This document shows positions 9,348-18,823 of a stretch of DNA of 64,000 nucleotides, piece after piece. Origin of the DNA: Flavobacterium sp. N3904 (lineage in GTDB: Bacteria; Bacteroidota; Bacteroidia; Flavobacteriales; Flavobacteriaceae); NCBI RefSeq assembly GCF_025947305.1, contig NZ_CP110009.1, positions 1 to 64,000 on the forward strand, read 5' to 3'. The translations under genes were made by a program, and so were the position numbers. The number at the start of each line of letters is the position of its first letter. Position 1 is the first letter of the stretch. Under the pieces are notes generated by a model. The model saw only the letters and a program-made list of their open reading frames with translations, ran no database searches and was not told where the DNA came from.

Positions 9348-10166
9348 ATGAAACAGTTTAATCTTCAACCTCTTTTTCAAATTTCGGGAATTGGCTCTGC
9401 TTCAGGACTTGTTTACCAAGACAATCTATTATATATTATATCAGACAACAGTTCTTATCTATATGAATATAATATCCAAGAAAAGAAATTATATAAAATA
9501 GAACTTTTTGAAAATAGCCAGGAAAACATTCCTAAAGCAAACAAATTCGATTTTGAATCAATTACTAAGAAAGGGAATAAACTCTATCTTTTTGGTTCGG
9601 GTTCTACTTCCAAAAGAAACAAAAGAATTTGTTATAATACAAAAAATAGTACCGTAAAAGAAAAAGATGTAACCCATTTATATACCCGTTTAAAACACAA
9701 AGCCTTCTTAAACGATTCTGATTTAAATCTTGAAGGAGCCTTTTATAATGACTATAAATGGTATTTCTTTCAGCGTGGAAATGGAAGTCAATCTCAAAAT
9801 GGTGTATTTGTATTCAACAAAGAGAAAAAAGACATTCAATTTACACCTGTATTTTTACCAAAAATTCAAAACATAGAAGCCACTTTTACGGATGCCATTT
9901 TGGTTGAAAATCAAATTTATTTTCTGGCTGCTGTCGAGAATACCATTTCAACTTATGATGATGGTGAAATTCTGGGCAGTTATATTGGTTGTCTGTCCCT
10001 CGACACGTTCAAGCTGGAGTCGATAACTCTTATTTCTGATGAAAATAAATTTGAGGGACTGACCATCTTTAAAAAAACAAATCACGATATTGAGTTTCTT
10101 TTGTGTGAAGATAATGATACCGAATCTTTAGAAACAGTCATTTACAAATTAATACTACCGCAATAA
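9348..10166 (+). CDS. Conserved flavobacterial protein, tandem paralog 1 (DUF6929-like, beta-propeller-like)
   Basis: A 272-residue protein without signal peptide or membrane segment. It repeats short beta motifs of the form (L/I)YxxSDxSSYLYEYN and NKLYLFGSGST, which suggest a propeller fold. Conserved islands shared with the next gene are IGSASGLVY, FDFESI, YLFGSGS, TDAILVENQIYFLAA, ILGSYIG and FLLCEDND. I recall this pattern from proteins filed as DUF6929, but that is a recollection. It is followed by its paralog 115 bases downstream. No catalytic motif is obvious; the repeated acidic ED/ND clusters could bind a metal. Confidence 0.7.
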   Translation: MKQFNLQPLFQISGIGSASGLVYQDNLLYIISDNSSYLYEYNIQEKKLYKIELFENSQENIPKANKFDFESITKKGNKLYLFGSGSTSKRNKRICYNTKNSTVKEKDVTHLYTRLKHKAFLNDSDLNLEGAFYNDYKWYFFQRGNGSQSQNGVFVFNKEKKDIQFTPVFLPKIQNIEATFTDAILVENQIYFLAAVENTISTYDDGEILGSYIGCLSLDTFKLESITLISDENKFEGLTIFKKTNHDIEFLLCEDNDTESLETVIYKLILPQ

Positions 10167-10281
10167 TTCTTATATTATAAAAGTATTGCAAACAACTACT
10201 TTTTAAGTTAAACTGGATTGAATAAAATATTAATTTTATACTTTTAATACTTCTGTTTTAAATAACTATAAAAGAAAAAAA

Positions 10282-11115
10282 ATGAAAAAAATAACACTCG
10301 AAATTCTTGTCCACATTATCGGGCTTGGCTCAGCTTCTGGACTGATATATAATAATGATTCGTTATTGTTAATTGGAGACAGCAGTGGTTATTTATACGA
10401 CTATTCTATTACCAAAGCCGATTTGAACAAACATCAAATCATAGAAAATCCAAAAGAGAACATTGAGAAAAATGAAAAAATAGATTTTGAATCCATCGCA
10501 TATTCTGGAGACGATCTGTATATTTTTGGTTCTGGTTCAGGCGAAAACAGAAATAAAATGATTGAAATAAATATCAAGAATAATGATACTATTTCTACCA
10601 CCGATCTTACTCACTTATATTCTGATATGCAAAGCTTTGCACAAATAAAAGAAGGAAATTTAAATATTGAAGGAGCAATTTACGACAAAGGCAATTTCTT
10701 TTTGCTAAATCGTGGCAATCGAAAAGGAAGTCGAAATGTTATCTTCACCATTTCTGGAAAAAATTTAATCAATGATTATTCGATACTTTCAAATGACTTT
10801 AAATTGCCTAAAATAAATGGATTTCAGTCTGGATTTTCAGATGCGATATTGATAGATGATAAAATTTACTTTTTGGCAACAGCCGAAAATCCAAAAGCAA
10901 CAACCGAAGACAAACGAATTTTAGGAACACTCGTAGGGCGAATCGATGTCAATAAAATGAAAATTGATTTTACCAAAAAAATCAGCAATACTCAAAAATT
11001 TGAAGGGATTACCTTATATGCGAAAAGTAAAGGGAAAGTTGAATTCTTACTGTGTGAAGACAATGACACTACAGTTTTAGAATCTAATATTTATAAATTG
11101 ACATTAGAAAAATAA
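10282..11115 (+). CDS. Conserved flavobacterial protein, tandem paralog 2 (DUF6929-like)
   Basis: A 277-residue paralog of the preceding gene, sharing [76 protein letters not shown] and [19 protein letters not shown] in the same order. Divergence elsewhere is high, so the duplication is old. It ends four bases before the start of a short-chain dehydrogenase, so the two are very likely co-transcribed. No signal peptide is seen, which places it in the cytoplasm. The function is unknown. Confidence 0.7.
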   Translation: MKKITLEILVHIIGLGSASGLIYNNDSLLLIGDSSGYLYDYSITKADLNKHQIIENPKENIEKNEKIDFESIAYSGDDLYIFGSGSGENRNKMIEINIKNNDTISTTDLTHLYSDMQSFAQIKEGNLNIEGAIYDKGNFFLLNRGNRKGSRNVIFTISGKNLINDYSILSNDFKLPKINGFQSGFSDAILIDDKIYFLATAENPKATTEDKRILGTLVGRIDVNKMKIDFTKKISNTQKFEGITLYAKSKGKVEFLLCEDNDTTVLESNIYKLTLEK

Positions 11116-11119
11116 AAAA

Positions 11120-11836
11120 ATGAACGACTTAAAAAACAAGAATGCATTGGTCACCGGTGCCGGAAAAGGGATAGGAAAAGCAATTGCAATTGCTTTGGCA
11201 AAAGAAGGAGTCAATGTAATTCTGATAGCCAGAACACAATCTGAGATAAACGAAGTCGCAAAAGAAATTAATCTTTTGGGTGTAAAATCTTTAGCAATCA
11301 CAGCAGATGTTGCCAGTATTGATTCGGTTAATAATGCGGTTGAAAAAGCGTTAGCAGAATTCAAAACCATTGACATTTTGATTAATAATGCCGGAATTGC
11401 TGCTTTCGGAACCTTTTTAGAATTAGAACCAGCTGCTTGGGAACATATAATCCAAGTCAATTTAATGGGAACCTACTATGTGACTCGGGCCGTTTTACCT
11501 AATATGATTGAAAGACAAACAGGTGACATTATCAATATTTCTTCAACAGCAGGATTAAATGGAAATGCATTGACAAGTGCTTATAGTGCCTCCAAATTTG
11601 CCGTTTTAGGCCTTACTGATTCTTTGATGCAGGAGATGAGAAAGCACAACATTCGAGTAACAGCACTTACGCCTAGCACTGTAGCAACCGATATGGCAAA
11701 AGAACTAAAACTTACTGATGGCAATCCCGAAAAAGTAATGCAAGCTGAAGATATAGCAGAATTAATAATCGCCCAATTAAAATTAAACCGAAGAGTCTTT
11801 ATTAAAAATAGCAGTATTTGGTCAACAAACCCTTAA
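11120..11836 (+). CDS. Short-chain dehydrogenase/reductase (FabG-like 3-oxoacyl reductase)
   Basis: A 238-residue classical SDR. It shows the NAD(P)-binding [12 protein letters not shown] (about 13-24), NNAG (about 88-91), catalytic Ser in NISSTAG (about 138) and YSASK (about 152-156). The length and motif spacing match FabG or related 3-ketoacyl reductases, and the Arg in IARTQ after strand 2 hints at NADPH use. It follows the second DUF6929-like gene by four bases. The true substrate is not predictable from the sequence; it is probably not the main fabG, since no fatty acid genes are nearby. Confidence 0.85.
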   Translation: MNDLKNKNALVTGAGKGIGKAIAIALAKEGVNVILIARTQSEINEVAKEINLLGVKSLAITADVASIDSVNNAVEKALAEFKTIDILINNAGIAAFGTFLELEPAAWEHIIQVNLMGTYYVTRAVLPNMIERQTGDIINISSTAGLNGNALTSAYSASKFAVLGLTDSLMQEMRKHNIRVTALTPSTVATDMAKELKLTDGNPEKVMQAEDIAELIIAQLKLNRRVFIKNSSIWSTNP

Positions 11837-11847
11837 TTTGTTGATTT

Positions 11848-11893
11848 TATAAAATAACAAAACCTCTTACTTAAGAGGTTTTGTTATTTTATA
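11848..11893. terminator. Bidirectional terminator between the SDR gene and mtaB
   Basis: A near-perfect 46-base palindrome: 22 bases on each side (including AAAATAACAAAACCTCTTA) around a two-base centre. It has A/T tracts at both ends, as expected for two convergent genes. Confidence 0.85.
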
Positions 11894-11906
11894 AATACAT
11901 TTTGAT

Positions 11907-13235
11907 TTAGATCAAAACATTCAAAAAATCCATTCGCACACTTCCGTCCTCATCAATTTTTGTCAAGTTAATGTCGTGCAACGTATTCACCAACTCGGGA
12001 TTCCAAGGCGTTTTTACTTTTACATAATTTTCAGTAAAACCGTGAATGTAACCTTCTTTGTTTTCACTCTCAAACAATACAGTTCTGTTTGATCCAAGTT
12101 GACTTTCATAAAAAGCGCGACGCTTTTTGACAGATAATCCTCTTAGCATTTTACTTCGTTTGGCTCTCACATTACCCGGAACAACTCCTTCCATTTCAGC
12201 AGCTTCGGTATTATCTCTTTCCGAATAGGTAAAAACGTGTAAATATGAAATATCCATTTCGTTTAAAAAATGATAGGTTTCGAAGAAATGCTCATCGGTT
12301 TCACCCGGAAATCCAACAATCACATCCACACCTATACAAGCATGTGGCATAACTTCACGAATCTTATTCACACGTTCTGTATACACTTCACGTAAATATC
12401 GGCGTTTCATTAACTTCAAAATTTCGTTACTGCCCGATTGCAACGGAATGTGAAAATGCGGTACAAAAGTTCTGCTTTTGGACACAAATTCTATTGTTTC
12501 ATTTTTCAATAAATTGGGTTCTATCGAAGAAATTCGCAGTCTTTCGATTCCTTCTACTTTATCCAATGCCTGAACCAATTCCAGAAAAGTATGTTCGTGT
12601 TTTTTATTCCCAAACTCGCCTTTTCCATAATCGCCAATATTCACGCCTGTAAGAACTATTTCTTTAATATTTTGTTTCGAAATATCTGAAGCATTTTTCA
12701 AGACATTTTCCAATTCATCACTTCTTGAAATTCCACGTGCCAAAGGAATGGTACAATACGTACATTTATAATCGCAACCGTCTTGCACTTTCAAGAATGC
12801 TCGGGTCCTGTCCCCAATCGAATAACTTCCCACATAAAAATCAGCTTCGGCAATCTCGCAAGAATGCACTTCGCCAAAATCATTTTTCGATAAATCATTG
12901 ATATAATCGGCTAATTTGAATTTTTCGGTAGCACCAAGAACCAAGTCCACTCCATCAACATTGGCCAATTCTTCTGGTTTCAACTGCGCATAACACCCTA
13001 CAGCGGCAACAAATGCCTTATCATTCAATTTCATCGCCTTACGCACCACTTGCTTGAACTGCTTATCAGCATTTTCTGTAACCGAACAGGTATTTATTAC
13101 ATACATATCGGCCACTTCCTCAAAATCTACTCTGTCAAAACCTTCGTCTTGCAGATTACGAGCTATAGTTGATGTTTCCGAAAAATTAAGTTTACAACCA
13201 AGGGTATAAAAAGCGACTTTTTTTCTATTTTCCAT
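11907..13235 (-). CDS. mtaB: tRNA (N6-threonylcarbamoyladenosine(37)) methylthiotransferase MtaB
   Basis: A 442-residue radical SAM methylthiotransferase that converts t6A37 to ms2t6A37 in ANN-decoding tRNAs. The N-terminal UPF0004 domain carries TLGCKLNFSET (Cys about 14), NTCSVTENAD and GCYAQLKP, which ligate one 4Fe-4S cluster. The radical SAM motif is CDYKCTYC (about 154-161). A C-terminal TRAM-like region follows. Absence of the MiaB-type leader and the GCKLN motif favour MtaB over MiaB or RimO. It is monocistronic, with TAAATTTG at 13282-13289 on the minus strand as a possible -7 element. Confidence 0.92.
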   Translation of the reverse strand: MENRKKVAFYTLGCKLNFSETSTIARNLQDEGFDRVDFEEVADMYVINTCSVTENADKQFKQVVRKAMKLNDKAFVAAVGCYAQLKPEELANVDGVDLVLGATEKFKLADYINDLSKNDFGEVHSCEIAEADFYVGSYSIGDRTRAFLKVQDGCDYKCTYCTIPLARGISRSDELENVLKNASDISKQNIKEIVLTGVNIGDYGKGEFGNKKHEHTFLELVQALDKVEGIERLRISSIEPNLLKNETIEFVSKSRTFVPHFHIPLQSGSNEILKLMKRRYLREVYTERVNKIREVMPHACIGVDVIVGFPGETDEHFFETYHFLNEMDISYLHVFTYSERDNTEAAEMEGVVPGNVRAKRSKMLRGLSVKKRRAFYESQLGSNRTVLFESENKEGYIHGFTENYVKVKTPWNPELVNTLHDINLTKIDEDGSVRMDFLNVLI

Positions 13236-13738
13236 AATTTGTCTTAAACTAATGAAATCGTTGTCAAAAAATTTAAGTGTGCAAATTTACGAACAAAAAT
13301 CAATACTATAAAGCTGATGAATATTTATTATTGACTCAATTCCCTGTCTTTAGGGATGATTTTGCTTTTTCCACCGATTAAAACTGATTAAACAGGTATA
13401 ATAAAAAACTTTATTTTTACCTTCAAGGTTTTGTTCTTATTTATTTAAGTATTAATTTCACGATTCCAAAAACAAGCTAATGGCAGCAACTTTACATTAC
13501 CACATGAAGTTGCCATTTATCGTTATTCATAAAACTTAATTATTTTAAAAAATAATTTAGAAATAACGAAATATTATATGATTTTATCTGTTTAAGAATA
13601 GAGAAATTAATAGCCGCATCTTTTGCGCTAACTAATCTTAAAAAAATCGTTCTGTAGAAGTAAAACTATATTTAAACAATTAATGGGGCTAGCCGAAAAC
13701 CATAAAGAGTAGGTCATAATTAAATTAAAATTTCAAAA
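13236..13738. other. Intergenic region without recognisable genes
   Basis: About 500 bases of AT-rich sequence between divergent mtaB and a secreted-protein gene. Only a possible mtaB -7 element (13282-13289, minus) is seen. No ORF, strong hairpin or repeat stands out. Confidence 0.5.
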
Positions 13739-14254
13739 ATGAAAGTATTCATCCTCACAATCTCCCTACTAATTGCCACGCTTAACTCAAAAGCACAAAA
13801 CAATCCGACAACTACGAATCCATTTCCAACAATAAATACCCTGACCACTTGGGCAAGTTATAATTCACAGGCAAAATTCAATATTGAAATAAGAAGTATC
13901 GGTTTTAAATTTGAAGAAAAATCAGTTGAACCGGCATCAACCTCGTATACCTATATTAGAAAAGTTTCTGTTGACAACATTAACTATACCGATAGAATTG
14001 TTTATCGAGTTGCAAATGATAACTCTGCCAGTATAATATCATTGGTAACAGCTTCAACCGATTTGGTTTCTTTATACACACCGCAACTTGCTACATACAA
14101 AATCGGCAAATGCGACAATGAAATGTCTAAAGACAAAAAAACAACTTGTACCTGCTATGAAAATGCCAACTTTGATATTGATGTTTGCGATGAAAGAGTC
14201 AAACTAACGATGGGCGATGGCAATAATTATTTTATTTCGGTAGCAAAAAAATAA
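13739..14254 (+). CDS. Secreted protein of unknown function
   Basis: A 171-residue protein with a signal peptide (MKVFILTISLLIATLNSKAQ), so exported to the periplasm or surface. The mature part is rich in Thr and Asn. Near the C-terminus it holds four cysteines within about 35 residues (GKCDNEMS, TTCTCYENA, DVCDER), which could form disulfides. I do not recognise a family. It is monocistronic with a strong terminator. Confidence 0.65.
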   Translation: MKVFILTISLLIATLNSKAQNNPTTTNPFPTINTLTTWASYNSQAKFNIEIRSIGFKFEEKSVEPASTSYTYIRKVSVDNINYTDRIVYRVANDNSASIISLVTASTDLVSLYTPQLATYKIGKCDNEMSKDKKTTCTCYENANFDIDVCDERVKLTMGDGNNYFISVAKK

Positions 14255-14272
14255 TTATTGAATGAAAATTTT

Positions 14273-14319
14273 ATAAAAAATCCGTTACCGTTATTTTGAA
14301 CGTTAACGGATTTTTTTTT
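14273..14319 (+). terminator. Terminator after the secreted-protein gene
   Basis: AAATCCGTTA-C-CGTT pairs with AACG-TTAACGGATTT around a short loop, followed by nine T. The A run on the left may also serve the convergent GNAT gene. Confidence 0.8.
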
Positions 14320-14329
14320 GTGAAAACAA

Positions 14330-14857
14330 TTATAAATTGGGATTTTTCATTTCGTACCAAACTTCTTCTTCCCCATCGTATTCGAAAGAATTGACGTAAT
14401 GCATTCCCAGTTTTTCGAGAATATTTCTGGAACTTTTATTTCCTACATCTGCATAAGCATAAAGAATATCAACTTTCATTTGGTTAAAAGCATAATCAAC
14501 AAACGCCAATCCTGCCTCAGTTGCATAGCCTTTCCCCCAATTTTTCTGTATAAAGCGATATCCTATCTCATAAAAATTTTGATGATTATTAATGGAATCC
14601 TTAATAAATTTAATTCCAGACCAACCCAGAAACTCATTTGTTTCTTTTAGGATTACCGCCCAGCGTCCTATTCCATTATCATGATATTGCTGTTGCACAT
14701 TTTTGATATAAACCCTACTTTCATCAATATGAATTACAGGCTTATTCCCTAAAAAACGATGCACTTCAGGATCTGAATCCAATTCAAACATTCCAATATC
14801 ATCAGTAGCGACAAATTCTCGCAAAAGCAATCGATTCGTTTCCAAACAAGCTTTCAT
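14330..14857 (-). CDS. GNAT family N-acetyltransferase (RimJ/RimL type)
   Basis: A 175-residue acetyltransferase of the RimJ/RimL-like group. It begins with ETNRLLLREFVATDD, typical of the group, has an acetyl-CoA-binding loop in RFIQKNWGKGYATEAG (Q/RxxGxG/A form, about 100-115) and a late NKSSRNILEKLGM helix. The substrate is unknown; relatives modify ribosomal proteins, antibiotics or small molecules. Its ATG overlaps the stop of the upstream phosphatase gene (ATGA), so the two are co-translated. Confidence 0.85.
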   Translation of the reverse strand: MKACLETNRLLLREFVATDDIGMFELDSDPEVHRFLGNKPVIHIDESRVYIKNVQQQYHDNGIGRWAVILKETNEFLGWSGIKFIKDSINNHQNFYEIGYRFIQKNWGKGYATEAGLAFVDYAFNQMKVDILYAYADVGNKSSRNILEKLGMHYVNSFEYDGEEEVWYEMKNPNL

Positions 14858-15669
14858 TCGTTTAAAATATATTTTTTAATTGCTTCGGCAACACCATGGT
14901 TGTTATTTGATGCCACTATAAAATCTCCCTTTTCTCTTAATTCTGGAGTGACATTGTCTACCCATATTCCTAAACCCGCGTATTCAATCATGGTCAAATC
15001 ATTGCCTGCGTTCCCAATTGCAATAATCTCGCTTTGATGAATGCTTAATTTCTCGGCCAATTTCTTAAGACTGTAGGCTTTGTCAATTCCATTTTGAGCC
15101 ACTTCAAGAAAAAAGGGTTTTGACATTGAAACACTTAAATGTGGCATGGCCAATTTCAAATCATCTTCAACCGTTTTTAAATAAGAAGGCTCTTCAAGCA
15201 AAATACATTTAACTGCATTACCGGTTACAGCTTCTTTAAAACTAGTTACTTTATTATGTGCCAAACCGGTAATGTGTTTTTCAATATCGATATATTCCGA
15301 ATCCGTTTCGCTTACAATTTCATCATTTAAATACGTAATTATATGTGTTTTGTTTTTAACACTGTAATCATATAAATCATGAATCTGTTCTTTGGTCAAA
15401 GTTTGTTCAAAAAGAATTGTATTGTCTTTTAAGTCAGTAATAACTGCTCCATTGTAGGAAAGCATGAATGAATTATAGAAATCCATTTTCAATTCTTTGG
15501 CATACGCAGTCATTGCCGAGGTTGGTCTTCCAGAAGCCAAAACTACATAAACTCCCATTTCTTGGGCTTTAAAAATCATTGCTGCATTCTCTTTTGATAT
15601 TTTATGATCATCGGTCAACAAAGTGTCATCCATGTCTAAAACTATCATTTTGTATTGTGTTTGTTTCAT
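14854..15669 (-). CDS. Cof-type HAD-IIB family phosphatase
   Basis: A 271-residue haloacid dehalogenase-like phosphatase. Motif I is VLDMDDTLLTDD (nucleophile Asp about 12), motif II LASGRPTSA, motif III Lys in GIDKAYSLKKLA and motif IV GNAGNDLTMIEYAG. The large C2B cap between motifs II and III is characteristic of the YidA/Cof group, which dephosphorylates sugar phosphates or flavin precursors in the cytoplasm. The Met at 15669 fits the family better than one ten codons upstream. It shares an operon with the downstream GNAT. Confidence 0.88.
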   Translation of the reverse strand: MKQTQYKMIVLDMDDTLLTDDHKISKENAAMIFKAQEMGVYVVLASGRPTSAMTAYAKELKMDFYNSFMLSYNGAVITDLKDNTILFEQTLTKEQIHDLYDYSVKNKTHIITYLNDEIVSETDSEYIDIEKHITGLAHNKVTSFKEAVTGNAVKCILLEEPSYLKTVEDDLKLAMPHLSVSMSKPFFLEVAQNGIDKAYSLKKLAEKLSIHQSEIIAIGNAGNDLTMIEYAGLGIWVDNVTPELREKGDFIVASNNNHGVAEAIKKYILNE

Positions 15670-15683
15670 TATAAAATTATTAT

Positions 15684-15721
15684 AAAAAAACCTTGACACT
15701 ATTTACAGTCTCAAGGTTTTT
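15684..15721 (-). terminator. Terminator after the DUF2007 gene
   Basis: AAACCTTGA pairs with TCAAGGTTT around a loop of about 15 bases, with a seven-base A run on the left that reads as T on the minus strand. Confidence 0.7.
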
Positions 15722-15749
15722 CAAAAAAATTAAAATCAATTTAATTTAA

Positions 15750-15968
15750 CTAGATACTCAACCTAAATTCCTTAATAACTGGATTTGCTTTTGCGAAATC
15801 TGTTTCTTGAATAAATACCTCAACAGCTGAGTCTAAATTTGGAAAACCTGACATTCTAGCTGATTGGATATTGTTTTTAATTTCAGTTTCTACCCCTGCT
15901 TCTTCAATTTTTTCTTTTAGTGCTAAAGCTAAAATTTCACTTCCCGAAAATACTTTCATTAATCCCAT
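15750..15968 (-). CDS. DUF2007 domain protein (putative signal-transducing protein)
   Basis: A 72-residue protein that is essentially one DUF2007 domain: MKVFSGSEILALALKEKIEE, a central helix and strand, then SAVEVFIQETDFAKANPVIKEF. The fold is a small alpha/beta unit related to PII-like regulators. Members are often found alone or fused to zinc ribbons; the biochemical role is not established. The start could also be the Met three codons in (15959). It has a good terminator and lies 110 bases downstream of the half-helicase gene. Confidence 0.82.
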   Translation of the reverse strand: MGLMKVFSGSEILALALKEKIEEAGVETEIKNNIQSARMSGFPNLDSAVEVFIQETDFAKANPVIKEFRLSI

Positions 15969-16078
15969 GATTCTTTTATTTTAAATTATTAATATCTCAA
16001 ACCATTAAACTAAAAAGCGTCTAAATCTTGTCTGTTTTTTTTGAATTCTGCTTTCTATCTACTGATTTACTCTAAACT

Positions 16079-16798
16079 CTATTCTTCCTCGTCTTCTTCA
16101 ATTTCCTCATCTTCTTCCTCAAAATCATCAACATCTTGATCTTCAGATTCTTCTTCGTCTAAATCCTCTTCGTCTTCATCATATTCATCATCAAAGTCAA
16201 ATACATAAGGTTCCAATAACATTTTTTCAGCCAGAATTTCTATTCTTTCTGTAAGTTTTTCAGAGAAAATAATACGTTGTGTTTTGGCTATGCTATTAGA
16301 AATGCGCATAATTTTTGTTTCATGACGCAATTTTAAAATTGGGTCGGCATCATCCAGAATAAACATTTTCAAGCGGTTTACATTATAACCAGCTGTGGTG
16401 AACATCTCACTCAATTTATTTGGAGTACCAATAAGTACATCTATCCCAGTAGAAATGTAATTTTTATCATATTCCATATCGCCTTTATCATGTACCCCAT
16501 ACACTCTCAAGTTAGTGTAATTACCCAACTTTTCAAATAGTTCTTCCATCTCCAAAACCTTAGCTTTGTCTTCTACAATAATTAATGCGCGTGGTGATTC
16601 TTCGCCTTCGCAAACTAATTGCTGAATTACATTAATCACAATTGTTGTAGATTTCCCCGAACCGCTTGGTGAAATAATAATAGCATCCGAACCACTTTTT
16701 ATAGTCGAAAAAGTTTCTTTTTGCATAGCATACGCTTCGGTTAATCCGTTCTCGATTAATGCCAATTGCAATACTTCGTTTATTTTTTTTAATTTCAT
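16079..16798 (-). CDS. One-lobed DEAD/DEAH-like ATPase with acidic tail
   Basis: A 239-residue protein holding only the first RecA lobe of a DEAD-box helicase. Visible motifs are a Gln (26) in the Q-motif position, Walker A SPSGSGKST (43-51), a motif Ib-like GTPNKL (124-129) and motif II DDAD (149-152). The usual SAT motif is replaced by FSEKL, and the entire second RecA lobe (motifs IV-VI) is missing, so unwinding is unlikely on its own. From about residue 199 the tail is almost all Asp and Glu. The Met at 16798 is ten bases after the stop of the NtrC-like gene, so they are an operon; an earlier Met would overlap that gene. Role unknown. Confidence 0.8.
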   Translation of the reverse strand: MKLKKINEVLQLALIENGLTEAYAMQKETFSTIKSGSDAIIISPSGSGKSTTIVINVIQQLVCEGEESPRALIIVEDKAKVLEMEELFEKLGNYTNLRVYGVHDKGDMEYDKNYISTGIDVLIGTPNKLSEMFTTAGYNVNRLKMFILDDADPILKLRHETKIMRISNSIAKTQRIIFSEKLTERIEILAEKMLLEPYVFDFDDEYDEDEEDLDEEESEDQDVDDFEEEDEEIEEDEEE

Positions 16799-16808
16799 TT
16801 TTATAATT

Positions 16809-17972
16809 TTATTTACTTGCAAAAGCTTTAACATCACTTTCAGAAATCTCACTTCCTCCAAGTATTATCAAACGTTCTACTACGTTTCTCAATTCTCTAA
16901 TATTTCCTGTCCAATCGTATTTTTGCAATAAATCTACTGCTTCCTTTGAAAAATGCTTGACTGTATTTCCTTGCTCATCAGCAATTTTACTCGTAAAATG
17001 TTCTATCAATGCTGGAATATCCTCTCTTCTATCATTCAACGATGGAACATTTATCAAAATTACGGCCAAACGATGGTATAAATCTTCCCTAAAACGACCT
17101 TCGGCAATTTCAGTTTTCAAATTTTTATTAGTTGCAGCTATAACACGCACATCAATTTTAATATCGTTATCTGCACCAACTCTGGAAATAATACCTTCCT
17201 GAAGCGCTCTCAAAACTTTGGCCTGAGCAGACAAACTCATATCTCCTATCTCATCCAAGAAAATTGTTCCTTTATTGGCTACTTCAAATTTTCCAGCACG
17301 ATCTTTTACAGCCGATGTAAAGGCTCCTTTGACATGTCCAAACAATTCACTTTCTATCAATTCAGCCGGAATAGCAGCACAATTGACTTCTACCATTGGC
17401 GCAGTCGAGCGATCACTTTTGTCATGTAATTGATGGGCCACCAATTCTTTTCCTGTCCCGTTTGGTCCGGTAATCAAAACTCGGGCATCGGTTCTAGCCA
17501 CTTTATCAATCATTAATTTTACATGATTAATAGTTTCGCTATCCCCTATTATTTCATATTTTTTACTGACTTTTTTCTTTAGTATTTTATTCTCTACAAC
17601 GAGTTTTTTTCTGTCCAGCGCATTTCGAACCGTATTCAATAATCGGTTTAAATCTGGTGGTTTTGATATATAATCAAAAGCTCCCAATCGCATGGTATTG
17701 ATTGCCGTTTCCATATCCCCATGCCCTGAAATCATTACGATAGGGATTTCAGAATCGATTTTTTTTACTGCTTCCAATAACTCAACACCGTCCATTCTTG
17801 GCATTTTTATATCGCATAAAACTAAATCATAGTCGTTACCTTTTATTTTTTCAAGACCAATAACTCCGTCCTCGGCAACTTCAACTTGATAAGACTCATT
17901 TTCTTCTGTCAGAATGCGTGCAAGCACTCTTCTGATTGGTTCTTCGTCTTCAATGATTAGAATTTTTGACAT
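16809..17972 (-). CDS. NtrC-like sigma-54 activator, REC + AAA+, lacking the DNA-binding domain
   Basis: A 387-residue response regulator. The receiver (1-120) has the phospho-acceptor D54 in LCDIKMP. The AAA+ domain carries Walker A GPNGTGKE (169-176), the sigma-54 contact loop GAFTSA (216-221, GAFTGA with G to S) and Walker B TIFLDE (236-241), plus NIRELRN of the lid. The protein ends right after the AAA+ lid (SDVKAFASK), with no Fis-type helix-turn-helix. It may act from solution or through a partner. No cognate histidine kinase is adjacent. It lies between an MscS gene (23 bases) and the half-helicase (10 bases). Confidence 0.88.
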   Translation of the reverse strand: MSKILIIEDEEPIRRVLARILTEENESYQVEVAEDGVIGLEKIKGNDYDLVLCDIKMPRMDGVELLEAVKKIDSEIPIVMISGHGDMETAINTMRLGAFDYISKPPDLNRLLNTVRNALDRKKLVVENKILKKKVSKKYEIIGDSETINHVKLMIDKVARTDARVLITGPNGTGKELVAHQLHDKSDRSTAPMVEVNCAAIPAELIESELFGHVKGAFTSAVKDRAGKFEVANKGTIFLDEIGDMSLSAQAKVLRALQEGIISRVGADNDIKIDVRVIAATNKNLKTEIAEGRFREDLYHRLAVILINVPSLNDRREDIPALIEHFTSKIADEQGNTVKHFSKEAVDLLQKYDWTGNIRELRNVVERLIILGGSEISESDVKAFASK

Positions 17973-17995
17973 AAATAAAGACTTTTTTTGACTTA

Positions 17996-18820
17996 TTATT
18001 TCACCATAGTAACAACTCGTTGAGGAAATGGCATTGTAATATTATTTTTTCTAAACTCAGCATCTATTTTAAATCGAATATCGCTTTGTATCCTTGGACT
18101 TTGCATTCCATTTTCAACATAGAAATATACAGAAAATTTCAGAGATGAATCACCAAAATCTTCAAAATATACTTGAAATTCATTATCCAACAAAACTCCA
18201 TCAATAGAAGACACACATTCTATCAATAATTTTTTCACTAATAGAACATCACTGCCATAGGCTACTCCCAAACTTACACTTTCTCTATTAGAGAAATTAT
18301 TTTGGGTCCAGTTCAATAATGGCTCATTCATGAATTTATGATTTGGAATCACCACAACACGGTCATTTCTGGTAACCATAATTGTTGTTCGCAACCGAAT
18401 GTTGGTTACCCTTCCTATTTTATTATCAACTTCAATAATATCTCCTACATGCAGTGACTTGTCTAAAATCATTAAAACACCCGAAAAAACATCTTGTACA
18501 AATGTTTGCAATGCTAAGCCTAAAGCTACAAAAATTGCTGCTGAATAGGTATAAAATAAACCCATATTTACACCGCAGGAATGCAACGTAAATAAGATAA
18601 CTATAAAATAAATTACAAATTTTACAAATTGAAATATACTTATAAATTTTAATTCATCCTCTTTGGATAAATGTCTTGTAATTAGTTTTCTATAACCTTT
18701 TAAAACAATAGAAGTTAAAACCAAAACTCCAATTAATATCACTAAATGCATCACTGTAAAAGTAATTGTAGCTGTTTTTATGATATCGTAATTGAGAATT
18801 TTATTTAAATCTTCTAACAT
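17996..18820 (-). CDS. MscS-family small-conductance mechanosensitive channel
   Basis: A 274-residue inner-membrane channel that opens on membrane tension during hypo-osmotic shock. Three hydrophobic segments occupy about residues 19-40, 62-82 and 88-112, with the pore-lining helix in AAIFVALGLALQTFVQDV and GVLMILDKSLHVGDIIEVD. The MscS beta domain includes VGRVTNIRLRTT and NRVVVIPNHKFM-type residues (DRVVVIPNHKFM). It lies four bases from the ABC permease gene upstream, so it belongs to that transcription unit. Confidence 0.88.
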   Translation of the reverse strand: MLEDLNKILNYDIIKTATITFTVMHLVILIGVLVLTSIVLKGYRKLITRHLSKEDELKFISIFQFVKFVIYFIVILFTLHSCGVNMGLFYTYSAAIFVALGLALQTFVQDVFSGVLMILDKSLHVGDIIEVDNKIGRVTNIRLRTTIMVTRNDRVVVIPNHKFMNEPLLNWTQNNFSNRESVSLGVAYGSDVLLVKKLLIECVSSIDGVLLDNEFQVYFEDFGDSSLKFSVYFYVENGMQSPRIQSDIRFKIDAEFRKNNITMPFPQRVVTMVK

Positions 18821-18823
18821 AGT

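Noticed and set aside
13487..13518. Hairpin GCAACTT...AAGTTGC in the mtaB gap
   Set aside because: Seven pairs with a 14-base loop and no T run; plausible by chance in this region.
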